From Pedobacter sp. SYP-B3415 (GTDB taxonomy: Bacteria > Bacteroidota > Bacteroidia > Sphingobacteriales > Sphingobacteriaceae): a DNA stretch of 64,000 bases. Position 1 is the first letter of the stretch. Every line of letters starts with the position of its first letter. Under the pieces are notes generated by a model. It was not told the DNA's origin, made no database searches, and saw only the letters and a list, made by a program, of their open reading frames with translations. The stretch lies in assembly GCF_004138205.1 (NCBI RefSeq), contig NZ_RXNQ01000011.1, positions 1 through 64,000 of the forward strand, in the 5' to 3' direction. The position numbers were made by a program, and so were the translations under genes. Of this stretch, positions 16,702-24,956 are shown piece by piece.

Positions 16702-16908
16702 TTACGATGGGCAGTTGGTGAACCAGCACTCTTCGATCATTTGTTTCTGGTCTGTTTGTACGGTCTGGTAAATTACAGTACATCCATGCTCGTTCACGTA
16801 GGTGTTCTGTGTGTTTTTGTAGGTTGTCGTATCAGAAGCACGGCCACCGCTAATTTTACTGCTTTTGAGTTCGATCTGCTTTTCGAACAATTTGTTGTTG
16901 TTTTTCAT
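16702..16908 (-). CDS. GG-leader RiPP precursor peptide 2
   Basis: A 68-residue peptide. The ATG at 16908 aligns with precursor 1; an in-frame ATG at 16932 would add eight basic residues. The leader MKNNNKLFEKQIELKSSKIS ends in Gly21-Gly22. The core begins RASDTTTYKNTQNTYVNEHG and ends with IEECWFTNCPS. It shares the Thr triplet near the core start with precursor 1 but diverges afterwards and has three Cys. Two tandem genes with near-identical leaders and divergent cores are typical of exported RiPP families processed by one enzyme set. Confidence 0.85.
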   Translation of the reverse strand: MKNNNKLFEKQIELKSSKISGGRASDTTTYKNTQNTYVNEHGCTVIYQTVQTDQKQMIEECWFTNCPS

Positions 16909-17015
16909 TTTCTTAGATTTTAAGGTTTTCATTTACAGAACTGTAACTTTTAGAGATTGAGAGGCAAAAGAACTGGTTCTCTTTCAACCTCTGAAAGCCG
17001 TTGAAATGTTGGGGT

Positions 17016-17219
17016 CTATATTCTTCCAAGTGAAGAATCATAACCGACCGGAGTGGCGGGCGCAGGCTGGTCAAAACCAATGTCTGTGCAGCTGTCTGGA
17101 TTTTCCGGACTGCCTGTTTGCGCTACAGATTGTTGGTGGCTGGGTCTGAGTCTGCCGCCATTAATTTTGCTTTCCTGCAGCTCAATCTTCTTTTCCAGTA
17201 ATTTTTTTTCAAGTTTCAT
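17016..17219 (-). CDS. GG-leader RiPP precursor peptide 3 (divergent core)
   Basis: A 67-residue peptide with leader MKLEKKLLEKKIELQESKIN and Gly21-Gly22. The leader keeps the pattern of the other two (K-L--K-I-L--S-I-GGR). The core is quite different: no Thr cluster, rich in Pro, Ser, Gln and Asp (RLRPSHQQSVAQTGSPENP, then DSCTDIGFD and VGYDSSLGRI), with one Cys. It is the first gene of the operon, 107 bp before precursor 2. It could give a different ring pattern or serve as a signal peptide for the adjacent kinase; both are inferences. Confidence 0.82.
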   Translation of the reverse strand: MKLEKKLLEKKIELQESKINGGRLRPSHQQSVAQTGSPENPDSCTDIGFDQPAPATPVGYDSSLGRI

Positions 17220-17626
17220 AGTTGAATAGATTTAAAGTGATCAGGTCTTTGCCAACCTACCCTGGCAACTGGGTTTTGTTCAATTAAAATTCATGATTAA
17301 ACCCAGGCCCTACAAGGCACAGTTGACATGTGCCGGCTTTGCGTCTGTTTTCGTTGTATTTTGCCCGATATTCGTAGAACGGCCTTTGGCGGTTGATTGC
17401 CAACCAGCCCTACGCTGTGGTTTGAGTGGCATGTGCTCAGTCAGTCGGCGTCCCGTTATCCTGACATCGCATTCAAATAAATGCGCAATCGGTACAGATA
17501 TCGCTCAGAGTGCCGCAAATATGTATTCATTGCTGGAGGGTACAGCCAGGATGCTTAATTTTAAAGACTAATTTATCTGTACTTCTGCCGATGAGTATTT
17601 TATTCGCAGCACGCAATTCATCTTAA
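17220..17626. promoter_or_regulatory. Divergent regulatory region between RiPP operon and kinase gene
   Basis: A 407-bp region with no supported gene; the plus frame 17293-17571 lacks any family feature. It must hold both divergent promoters. An inverted repeat TTGCCA-8-TGGCAA lies at 17249-17268, about 30 bp before the first precursor gene. No perfect TAnnTTTG element is visible on the minus strand. Confidence 0.45.
17249..17268. promoter_or_regulatory. Inverted repeat upstream of the RiPP precursors
   Basis: Arms TTGCCA (17249-17254) and TGGCAA (17263-17268) with an 8-nt spacer, centred 40 bp before the ATG of precursor 3. It is a candidate operator. LytTR regulators usually bind direct repeats, so the link to the adjacent LytTR protein is uncertain. 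Confidence 0.35.
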
Positions 17627-19540
17627 ATGAACATGACTAAAAACATAACACTGAGCCTATGTCTTGGTCTGCTATTCATATTTTCCTGCAACCCTAAAGA
17701 AAGCGCCCGCCATGATGCGCAGCCGACAGGTCATCCTTCCGCCCAAAAGGATTACCTGTCGTTTATTATTGCTTTAGACACACTGCCATCTGCATCGGTA
17801 AAAAAGATGATTCACAAAGAAGTCAGCGTGCTGGGCAGGATGGCAAACAAGACTTCAAATCCTTATTACTTCTTTTTTAAGGCTAAAAGATATGTTTATG
17901 CCGGAAAAACTGACAGCGCATTGTTGACTTACCAGCAAATGCATGGCCTGGAACCTACAGACGATGTGGAGCGGCTAAAAACCATTGAAATGCTGACCCA
18001 GAAAATAAAGGGAGGCGGTACAGTTGAGGCTGTCCTGATGAAACAAATCTATGCCAGCTTAAAAGCAGCTGAAAAGACCGGCAGCCGGCTAACCTATCGA
18101 TTTTACGACTTGCTCGCACAGGCCTATTTTCAGAACCGTAACGAAAAAAAATCGCTGACGTATGTCGCCGTTTATTTTGAAAATCATCCGTTTAAAACTC
18201 ATGCGATTGTTAAGCAACGCTATTTTGATATCTCATTTCTCCTGGCTTCAAGGGTCGGGGATCTGAAAAAAATGACCGCCTGCAACTTAAGTGCGAGGAA
18301 TCTGGCTAAAGAGGTAAAAGATAGCCTTGCCATTGCCAGGACATACGACAACGAAGCGCAGATTTTCGGCCGGCAAGGCAAAACCAAGGAAGCACTTGTG
18401 TGCAGTAAAATTTATTTTGATTACCTGACGAAAACGAATACGGTCAACGCCATTGCCTGCAACAACCTCGGAACGGCGTTTTCAGAAAACAATCAGCCCG
18501 ATTCTGCGATCAAATATTACAGAATGGGGATTGAAATGGAAAAGGCGCTGGCAAACAGTAAAAGAAACAGCATTTATTACAAAGGTTTAACAGAGGCCTA
18601 TAAAACCAAGGGCGAATTTTCAAATGCCCTCGCAGCAATAGATTCAGCCTATCAGATTGATTTAGAGAACAGCGCGGCGATGGAGGTCATGAAAGTGGCC
18701 GAACTGCATGAAAAATACGAAACTGAAAAAAAGGATGAAAATATTGCGGAATTGAATGACCGGAACAAGCTGAACGAGACCATTATTCAACAGCAACGTT
18801 GGACACTCTTTCTAATGGCGGTCATTTTCCTGGCGGCGGTTTCCATGTTTTACATCATCTATCGCCAACAGCGTTTAAGGGAAAAGAATAAACTGCTTAA
18901 ATCGCAGAACGAGAAGCTGGTTCTGGAACAAAAGGTCTTACAGGTTCAGTTAAACCCGCATTTTATTTTCAATGCCATCGCCAACCTACAAAGCCTGATC
19001 GCTTCGGCACAAACAGAAAAATCGGTTTGTTACCTCAGTTCGTTCTCCGGTTTGCTGCGCGGCGTGCTAGAGCAAAGCAGGAAAGATTTTATCGAAATCG
19101 GAGAGGAAGTTGCATCTTTAACCAACTACCTCCGCTTGCAGCAGTTGCGCTACACAGATGCCTTTGATTACCAGATTACGGTAGATGAAAGACTAAATCT
19201 CAGCGAAACACTCATCCCGCCCATGCTGATCCAGCCATTTGTTGAAAATTCGATAGAACACGGTTTCAGAAACATCAATTATAAGGGCCTGGTGAAAATC
19301 TCATTCAAAAGGAGGGAAGATACGCTGGTCATTGAAATTGATGATAACGGCAGCGGACTGGCGAAATTTCGGGAAGAAGAACAGAAAAAGCAGTCGCTTG
19401 CCCAGCTGATTTTGAAAGAAAGAATAGACAGACTATTTACCATGAACGGTCAGCAGGCACGATTTGAAGTGCATGAAAAAGGAACGGATGGTGCAACCGG
19501 GGTCAGGGTCGAAATACTGATCCCGATCATTACAGATTAA
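17627..19540 (+). CDS. LytS-like sensor histidine kinase with TPR sensor domain
   Basis: Encodes 637 residues. A lipoprotein-like signal (LGLLFIFSCNPKE) starts the protein, followed by a TPR-rich periplasmic region (about 60-360) and one transmembrane helix (about 385-408, WTLFLMAVIFLAAVSMFYII). A coiled coil precedes a His_kinase domain with phospho-acceptor His445 in LNPHFIFNAIANLQSL. The ATPase domain has PFVENSIEHGF and DDNGSGL. This is the LytS/AgrC-like type that pairs with LytTR regulators; its partner starts 11 bp downstream. Divergence from the precursor genes suggests it senses the exported peptide or envelope state and controls the RiPP operon. Confidence 0.88.
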   Translation: MNMTKNITLSLCLGLLFIFSCNPKESARHDAQPTGHPSAQKDYLSFIIALDTLPSASVKKMIHKEVSVLGRMANKTSNPYYFFFKAKRYVYAGKTDSALLTYQQMHGLEPTDDVERLKTIEMLTQKIKGGGTVEAVLMKQIYASLKAAEKTGSRLTYRFYDLLAQAYFQNRNEKKSLTYVAVYFENHPFKTHAIVKQRYFDISFLLASRVGDLKKMTACNLSARNLAKEVKDSLAIARTYDNEAQIFGRQGKTKEALVCSKIYFDYLTKTNTVNAIACNNLGTAFSENNQPDSAIKYYRMGIEMEKALANSKRNSIYYKGLTEAYKTKGEFSNALAAIDSAYQIDLENSAAMEVMKVAELHEKYETEKKDENIAELNDRNKLNETIIQQQRWTLFLMAVIFLAAVSMFYIIYRQQRLREKNKLLKSQNEKLVLEQKVLQVQLNPHFIFNAIANLQSLIASAQTEKSVCYLSSFSGLLRGVLEQSRKDFIEIGEEVASLTNYLRLQQLRYTDAFDYQITVDERLNLSETLIPPMLIQPFVENSIEHGFRNINYKGLVKISFKRREDTLVIEIDDNGSGLAKFREEEQKKQSLAQLILKERIDRLFTMNGQQARFEVHEKGTDGATGVRVEILIPIITD

Positions 19541-19551
19541 ATTTGATCAAC

Positions 19552-20298
19552 ATGAAACTCTATATTTTAGAAGATGAGACCCTGATTGCGCAGCACATTC
19601 TACAAATTGTAAACAAGCTTGATTATCTTACAGTAGTAGGTGTGGCGGCTGAAATTCAGACTGCTAAAAAAGAGATTGCATTGCTGAAGCCCGATCTGGT
19701 GTTGGCAGACATTCGCCTGAAAGACGGAGACAGCTTCCAGTTGTTAGACGAAATGGATGGCCTGGATTTCCAGGTTATCTTCTTAACTGCCTATGATCAG
19801 TACGCCATCCGGGCGCTTAACCTGGGTGCCTTTGCCTACCTGCTTAAACCTGTTGACGAGCTTTCGTTAACTACCTGGCTGAATAAATGTTACCACCACC
19901 GCGAGCAGGAGACTGTGGCCATGCAGCAACTGGCCGTGGCCAGGGAACATTATCTCGCCCAGGGCTTAACAGCGACAAAAAGAATTGCCCTGAAAAGCCT
20001 GGAATGCATAGAAGTGGTATCTATTGATGACATTCTTTATTGCAAAAGCGATAAAGGTTACACGACGTTTTACCTGATTGGCGGTCGGGAAATCCTGGTT
20101 TCAAAAGGACTCAAGGACTATGAAAGTCTCCTTACGCCATTTGGCTATATCAGGTGTCATCAATCGTATCTCGTTAATTTTAAATTCGTTAAAAAATATT
20201 ACCGGGAAGGTTACCTCGAAATGGAGAATAAGGAAAAGATCCTTGTATCAAGCAGAAAAAAAGAAGAAGTGCTCAGGTATCTGGAGAACATTTCCTAA
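19552..20298 (+). CDS. LytTR-family response regulator
   Basis: Encodes 248 residues from the ATG at 19552; an in-frame TTG nine bases earlier is less likely. The receiver domain (1-120) has Asp53 (LVLADIRLKDGD) as the phosphorylation site and a Lys in LLKPVDE. The C-terminal LytTR DNA-binding domain (about 145-245) has CKSDKGYTTFYL and RCHQSYLVN. It is co-transcribed with the LytS-like kinase. In Gram-positive bacteria kinases and regulators of this class control peptide bacteriocins by quorum sensing; applying that here rests on gene position alone. Confidence 0.9.
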   Translation: MKLYILEDETLIAQHILQIVNKLDYLTVVGVAAEIQTAKKEIALLKPDLVLADIRLKDGDSFQLLDEMDGLDFQVIFLTAYDQYAIRALNLGAFAYLLKPVDELSLTTWLNKCYHHREQETVAMQQLAVAREHYLAQGLTATKRIALKSLECIEVVSIDDILYCKSDKGYTTFYLIGGREILVSKGLKDYESLLTPFGYIRCHQSYLVNFKFVKKYYREGYLEMENKEKILVSSRKKEEVLRYLENIS

Positions 20299-20500
20299 GT
20301 ATATATGACTGACCGCTCCTAAACAAATCAAAAAATCCTTTACATGCTATTGATCATCGCTGTACACGCTTGTGAGATGAATTTCTATTGAGCTTATTGT
20401 GACCAGGGGTGCCCCTTGCCTGACGACTGCAGCCGAGCAAATACGATTCTGAGTACACTAACGTATTATATTTCTATATAATTGCTTAAAATTACCCAGT

Positions 20501-21190
20501 ATGAACAGCATTCTCCTTCTGGAAGACGATCTGAAACTGGCTTCAGAACTTACATTGTTTCTGGAGGGGGAAGGTTTCCGGTGTACAACAATTCACACAG
20601 GCACCGATGTTCTCGGTCATCCCGAAAAGTTTGACTTATACATTCTCGATATCAATGTGCCTGTGCTTGATGGCATGGAGGTTTGCAGGCAAATTCGCAA
20701 ACGCAATCAGCATAGTGCAATCCTGATGCTCACGGCTTACAGCACAATGGCATATAAACTTCAGTCATTCGATGCCGGCGCCGACGACTACCTCATTAAG
20801 CCATTCCATACAGGCGAGTTACTGGTCCGGATAAAAGCCCTGTTAAGAAGGGCTTCGCCGGTTCATTTACAGGAGGAAACAGAAGATACAGGCTTTAAGG
20901 TTGGTGACCTGGTGGTGAATACGACAGAAATGAGCGTAACACGGGCCGGCCGGGAAATCATCCTGACCCCAAAAGAATACCGTTTGCTGGAACTTTTGGC
21001 TGCAGCAAATGGCAGGATTGTATCCAAGCAGGTCATAGCCGAAAAAGTCTGGGATATCAACTTCGAAACCGGTACAAACACAATTGAAGTTTACATCAAT
21101 TTCCTGCGCAGTAAAATAGACAAAGACTTTGAAACCAAGCTAATTCATACCCGTCCGGGCTATGGTTATTACCTTAAAGCCAACTCATGA
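20501..21190 (+). CDS. OmpR-family response regulator of the metal-efflux operon
   Basis: Encodes 229 residues: receiver domain with the acidic pair EDD near the start, phospho-acceptor Asp50 (YILDINVPVLDG), conserved Thr/Lys (LMLTAY, LIKPFH), then a winged-helix DNA-binding domain (about 130-226) ending in IHTRPGYGYYL. Its TGA overlaps the kinase ATG (ATGA), so the pair is coupled. It is positioned to activate the TolC/MFP/RND genes downstream, like CusR/CzcR-type regulators. Three 11-bp-spaced TTAAG boxes at 22556-22582 are a plausible binding site. Confidence 0.92.
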   Translation: MNSILLLEDDLKLASELTLFLEGEGFRCTTIHTGTDVLGHPEKFDLYILDINVPVLDGMEVCRQIRKRNQHSAILMLTAYSTMAYKLQSFDAGADDYLIKPFHTGELLVRIKALLRRASPVHLQEETEDTGFKVGDLVVNTTEMSVTRAGREIILTPKEYRLLELLAAANGRIVSKQVIAEKVWDINFETGTNTIEVYINFLRSKIDKDFETKLIHTRPGYGYYLKANS

Positions 21191-22548
21191 CCCTCAAAAA
21201 GCGCTTTTCTATTCTGTTCAGTTCGCTGTTCTCGGTACTGGTGGGACTGGTTATGCTGGTAATCTATTATCTGTTTTCTGAATACAGGCAACAGGAGTTT
21301 AAAGAGCGGCTGCTGCACCAGGCAGAGAATACCGTAAAATTACTCCTGGAAGTTAAAGAGGTAGATTACCAGACCTTAAAGATAATTGACCGAAATAGTA
21401 TTAATAAGCTTTTCAATGAAAAGACGCTTGTATTCGATGCCAGCCGTAAGCTCATTTATAGCAGTCTGGACGATGCGGTAATTAACTGGAGCAACCGGGA
21501 TCTGGATCAAATCAAGGCAAGAGGGGTAACCTATCAGCGCAGCAGGGAATACGATGTACTGGGACTTTACTATCAGTATGCGGGCAAAGATTATTACGTC
21601 CTGGTTTCGGCCGAAGATACATATGGCCATACTAAAATTGTCTATCTGCGCTATCTTTTAGTTATTGCTTTTCTGGCCAGCACCTCGCTGATCTGGATAC
21701 TGTCGTTTTACGTTAGTAAAAAAAGTCTGGCGCCCTTAGACCACTTTAAAGACGAGATACAGGAAATTACTGACAGAAACCTCAATAAACGGTTACCTGC
21801 TTATCGCTCAAATGACGAGATCAACGGATTATCCCATTCATTTAACCAGATGATGGACCGGATTGACAAGGCATACCAGAAACAAAAGGCATTTACAGGT
21901 AATGCCTCCCATGAGCTTCGCACGCCCCTGGCCCGCGTGCTGATTCAATTGGAAAACATCGGAAAAAGCAGTGCGCTTCCGCCAACAATAAAGCAGAGTC
22001 TTTTTGATGCGATTGGTGATCTTTCTGATCTCTCTGAGATCGTCACTTCGCTGTTGCTGCTTTCTGAGATTGAAAACCGGGATACCGGGCTGAAAAAAGT
22101 GCGGCTGGACGAGATTATTTTTAACGCCGCTGCAGCCGTATATCGCAACCAGGCCGGTTTAAAGTTTCAGTTTGAAATTGAGCCTGGCAGGGGGGAAAAC
22201 ATAGACCTGGACATTGATGCCGACGAAACACTTTTGCAGATCGCCTTTTACAACCTGATTCGAAACGCCTTTACTTATTCTGATGACGGAACCGTCATAT
22301 GCACCGTACGTCAGGATGATGCTGCAAAAATTGTCAGCATTATAAACCGGGGCCCTGCACCATCGCCGGATGAGATCGAATCATTGTTCAATACTTTTAC
22401 AAGAGGAAGCAATGCAGTGAGCAAAACCGGAAGCGGCATCGGTTTAAGTATAGTAAAGCGGATCATGCAGTATCACCATGCAGGCATCCGGTTTGAAGTT
22501 CCGGAAAGTAATGTTAACCGGGTTATCGTATCCCTGCCGGGAGTTTAA
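21187..22548 (+). CDS. Sensor histidine kinase of the metal-efflux operon
   Basis: Encodes 453 residues: transmembrane helices at about 11-29 and 157-176 flank a periplasmic sensor of about 125 residues. HAMP (about 177-228), HisKA with His242 (NASHELRTPLARVL) and an ATPase domain with N-box FYNLIRNAF and GSGIGLSIVKRI follow. No histidine- or methionine-rich metal-binding patch stands out in the sensor. It overlaps the regulator gene by 4 nt. Context assigns it to divalent-metal sensing; the ligand itself cannot be read from sequence. Confidence 0.92.
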   Translation: MTLKKRFSILFSSLFSVLVGLVMLVIYYLFSEYRQQEFKERLLHQAENTVKLLLEVKEVDYQTLKIIDRNSINKLFNEKTLVFDASRKLIYSSLDDAVINWSNRDLDQIKARGVTYQRSREYDVLGLYYQYAGKDYYVLVSAEDTYGHTKIVYLRYLLVIAFLASTSLIWILSFYVSKKSLAPLDHFKDEIQEITDRNLNKRLPAYRSNDEINGLSHSFNQMMDRIDKAYQKQKAFTGNASHELRTPLARVLIQLENIGKSSALPPTIKQSLFDAIGDLSDLSEIVTSLLLLSEIENRDTGLKKVRLDEIIFNAAAAVYRNQAGLKFQFEIEPGRGENIDLDIDADETLLQIAFYNLIRNAFTYSDDGTVICTVRQDDAAKIVSIINRGPAPSPDEIESLFNTFTRGSNAVSKTGSGIGLSIVKRIMQYHHAGIRFEVPESNVNRVIVSLPGV

Positions 22549-22555
22549 TGATATC

Positions 22556-22600
22556 TTAAGTCGTTTTTAAGCCTTTTTTAAGCTTGATGCCGAAGCTTTG
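22556..22600 (+). promoter_or_regulatory. 11-bp direct repeats and -7-like element before the efflux genes
   Basis: TTAAG occurs at 22556, 22567 and 22578, exactly 11 bp apart, within TTTTAAGCC-like boxes. Helically phased direct repeats are typical binding sites of OmpR/PhoB-family regulators. AAGCTTTG at 22593-22600 differs from the TAnnTTTG -7 element only in its first base. The region is just 70 bp long, between the kinase stop and the TolC-like gene, and favours a start of that gene at 22619. Confidence 0.55.
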
Positions 22601-22618
22601 TGCATGATTTTAAAACTC

Positions 22619-23872
22619 ATGTATAAACGCTGTTATATTTTAATTTCGGCAATATTGCTCTGTTTAACTGCTTCGGCGCAGGAGCGTCTTTCGCTTGCCG
22701 CAGCGGAAAGCCTTTTTCAGGCAAAAAGCCTTGTTCTGGTTGCTGAACGGTACAACATTGACATCTACAGGGCACAGGCATTGCAGGCCCGGCTTTGGGA
22801 AAACCCATACTTTTCGGCAGAATTCAATGCACTCAATCCCGAGGGAAAAAAGTTGTTTGATGTGGGATCGCAGGGACAGAAAGCGGCAAGTATTCAGCAA
22901 CTGATCCTGTTAGGCGGCAAACGCTCAAGCCAGGTTAATATGGCGAATGTGAGTACAGCCATGTCGCAGCTGGAATTCGCCGATGTGGTTCGCACGCTCA
23001 GATTTCAGCTGCGGACCAGTTTTTTTGCAGTTTATTATGACCGTCTTACGGTAGCGGCTATAGACAAACAACTTGCCAATGTGGATACGCTGATCAGTTC
23101 CTATGAAAGGCAAGTAGACAAAGGGAACCTTCCTTTGAGAGACCTGGTCAGGTTACAGTCTCTATACCTCACACTAAAAAACAGCCGTGCAGAACTTGTT
23201 GATAATATTGCAGAAGAACAATCGAAGCTGAACACGTTGCTGGCCACCAGCGAAGACATCATTCCGCAGCCTACAGATGCCGAGTCGGCCATCTACCGGG
23301 CAGTGCCGGCCTTAACCTTACCGGAACTGCAGGAACTTGCGATCCGCAACCGTCCGGATGTGCAGCTCACCGAAAAGGGCAGCGAGATGGCAGCCTGGAA
23401 CCTTAAATATCAGCGTGCACAGAACGTACCCGATTTGACAGTTGGTGCCTCTTATGACCAGCGTAGCGGCGCTTTTTCCAATGAGATAAATATAACGGTC
23501 GGCATTCCGCTTCCGCTCTGGAACCGTAACCGGGGCAATATAAAGGCAGCAGCTATACAGCGGGTCCAGGCAGAAACTCTGCAGGAGGCAAAAGCTCTGG
23601 AGGTTAGAAATGAAGTTGGCCTTGCCTACCGGAAATACCGTGAAGCGCAGCAGAACTTCGAGTTGATCAATTCAGCCAGAACGGCAGATGCAGACACCGT
23701 GCTCAATGGCGTTATCAGCAACTTCAGAAAAGCCAACCTCTCCCTTATCGAATTCACCGATTTCATGGAAAGTTATAACCAGCGCCTCACTGAGATAAAC
23801 CGTATACGCAAATCGGTAGCAAGTACTGCTGAAGAAATTAATTACGCCACGACTTCCAACTTATTCAAATGA
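22619..23872 (+). CDS. TolC-family outer-membrane efflux channel (CusC/CzcC-like)
   Basis: From the ATG at 22619 the product is 417 residues with a Sec signal (MYKRCYILISAILLCLTASA, cleavage before QERLSL); in-frame starts at 22598 and 22604 are possible. Two repeated outer-membrane-efflux halves are visible, each with a long coiled-coil hairpin (ANVSTAMSQLEFADVVRTLR region and the ALEVRNEVGLAYRKYREAQ region) and beta strands (VGIPLPLWNRNRG). It forms the exit duct of a tripartite pump together with the two genes downstream; its stop overlaps the next start by 4 nt. Confidence 0.9.
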   Translation: MYKRCYILISAILLCLTASAQERLSLAAAESLFQAKSLVLVAERYNIDIYRAQALQARLWENPYFSAEFNALNPEGKKLFDVGSQGQKAASIQQLILLGGKRSSQVNMANVSTAMSQLEFADVVRTLRFQLRTSFFAVYYDRLTVAAIDKQLANVDTLISSYERQVDKGNLPLRDLVRLQSLYLTLKNSRAELVDNIAEEQSKLNTLLATSEDIIPQPTDAESAIYRAVPALTLPELQELAIRNRPDVQLTEKGSEMAAWNLKYQRAQNVPDLTVGASYDQRSGAFSNEINITVGIPLPLWNRNRGNIKAAAIQRVQAETLQEAKALEVRNEVGLAYRKYREAQQNFELINSARTADADTVLNGVISNFRKANLSLIEFTDFMESYNQRLTEINRIRKSVASTAEEINYATTSNLFK

Positions 23873-24951
23873 AAAAATATACTACCAGTTTTGCTGCGCT
23901 GGCAATAGCCGCCGCCGCTTGTACACACCCCAAACTCCAGGAAGAAAAAAAGGAAACATTTGTCCTGAGCGATACCATGCTGAAATCAACGAAGACTGCC
24001 CCCGTTGTGCAACAGGTCCTGAAAAACGAATTGCGTTTTTTCGGAAAGATCACGGCAGACAACAATAAGCTCATAGAGATATTTCCTGTGGTTGGCGGGA
24101 ATGTGGTGAAGGTGCTGGTCGAACTCGGAGATTTTGTACAGAAGGGCCAGCTTCTGGCAACCGTGCGGAGCACCGAAGTGGCCGGATTCGAAAAGGAATT
24201 ACAGGACGCGGGCAATGATGTACTGATCGGTGAAAAAAACCTCAAGGCTGCACAGGAGCTGTTTGAAGGCCGGCTGAATACAGACCGTGATGTGGCTGAA
24301 GCAAAAAGTCAGTTAGAAAAGGCCCGTTCGCAGCTAAACCGGGTTAAAGAGACATACTCGATCTACCACCTGAAACAAGGTTCTACCTACGAAGTGCGCT
24401 CGCCGATCAGCGGTTTTATCGTCCAGAAAAATATTAATCAGGATATGCAGTTGCGAAGCGACCGGACTGACAACATATTTGATATTGCCCAGATCGATGA
24501 CGTTTGGGCACTCGCCAACGTTAGCGAAAGTGATATCAATAAAGTGAAGCTGGGTGTCGATGCGCAGGTCACAACAATCAGTTATGGCGACCGGGCTTTC
24601 AGGGGGAAAGTAGACAAAATATTCAATGTTATTGATCCTGATACCAAGTCGATGAAAGTGCGGATCAAACTGGAAAACCCGGGTTATCTGCTCAAGCCTG
24701 AAATGCGGGCATCCATCCTGTTAAGCTTTCCTGAAGATCAGAAGATGTTGTCTGTGCCAGCCGGCGCACTCATCTTCGAGAGATCCAGGTATTTCGTCAT
24801 GGTATTCAAAAGCCGCTACCGTATTGAAACACGCGAGGTAAAGGTTTTCCGGCAGGTTGGGGAAACAGCTTACATCAGCGATGGCCTGAAGGAGGGTGAC
24901 CAGGTAATCACACAAAACCAATTATTGATTTACGATGCGCTAAATGACTGA
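23869..24951 (+). CDS. Efflux RND periplasmic adaptor (membrane-fusion lipoprotein, CusB/CzcB-like)
   Basis: Encodes 360 residues with a lipoprotein signal ending AAAACTHPK (lipobox AAAC). Then come a barrel-sandwich half (FPVVGGNVVKVLVELGDFVQ), a helical hairpin (QDAGNDVLIGEKNLKAAQEL to RVKETYSIY), the second lipoyl half (YEVRSPISGFIVQKNI) and beta-barrel and membrane-proximal domains to the end. It bridges the inner-membrane pump and the TolC-like channel. The start overlaps the channel gene's stop as ATGA and the pump gene begins 5 bp after its end. Confidence 0.92.
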   Translation: MKKYTTSFAALAIAAAACTHPKLQEEKKETFVLSDTMLKSTKTAPVVQQVLKNELRFFGKITADNNKLIEIFPVVGGNVVKVLVELGDFVQKGQLLATVRSTEVAGFEKELQDAGNDVLIGEKNLKAAQELFEGRLNTDRDVAEAKSQLEKARSQLNRVKETYSIYHLKQGSTYEVRSPISGFIVQKNINQDMQLRSDRTDNIFDIAQIDDVWALANVSESDINKVKLGVDAQVTTISYGDRAFRGKVDKIFNVIDPDTKSMKVRIKLENPGYLLKPEMRASILLSFPEDQKMLSVPAGALIFERSRYFVMVFKSRYRIETREVKVFRQVGETAYISDGLKEGDQVITQNQLLIYDALND

Positions 24952-24956
24952 TCACG

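Noticed and set aside
17293..17571. 92-codon plus ORF in the RiPP divergent promoter
   Set aside because: No leader, GG motif or family; sits where both divergent promoters must be.
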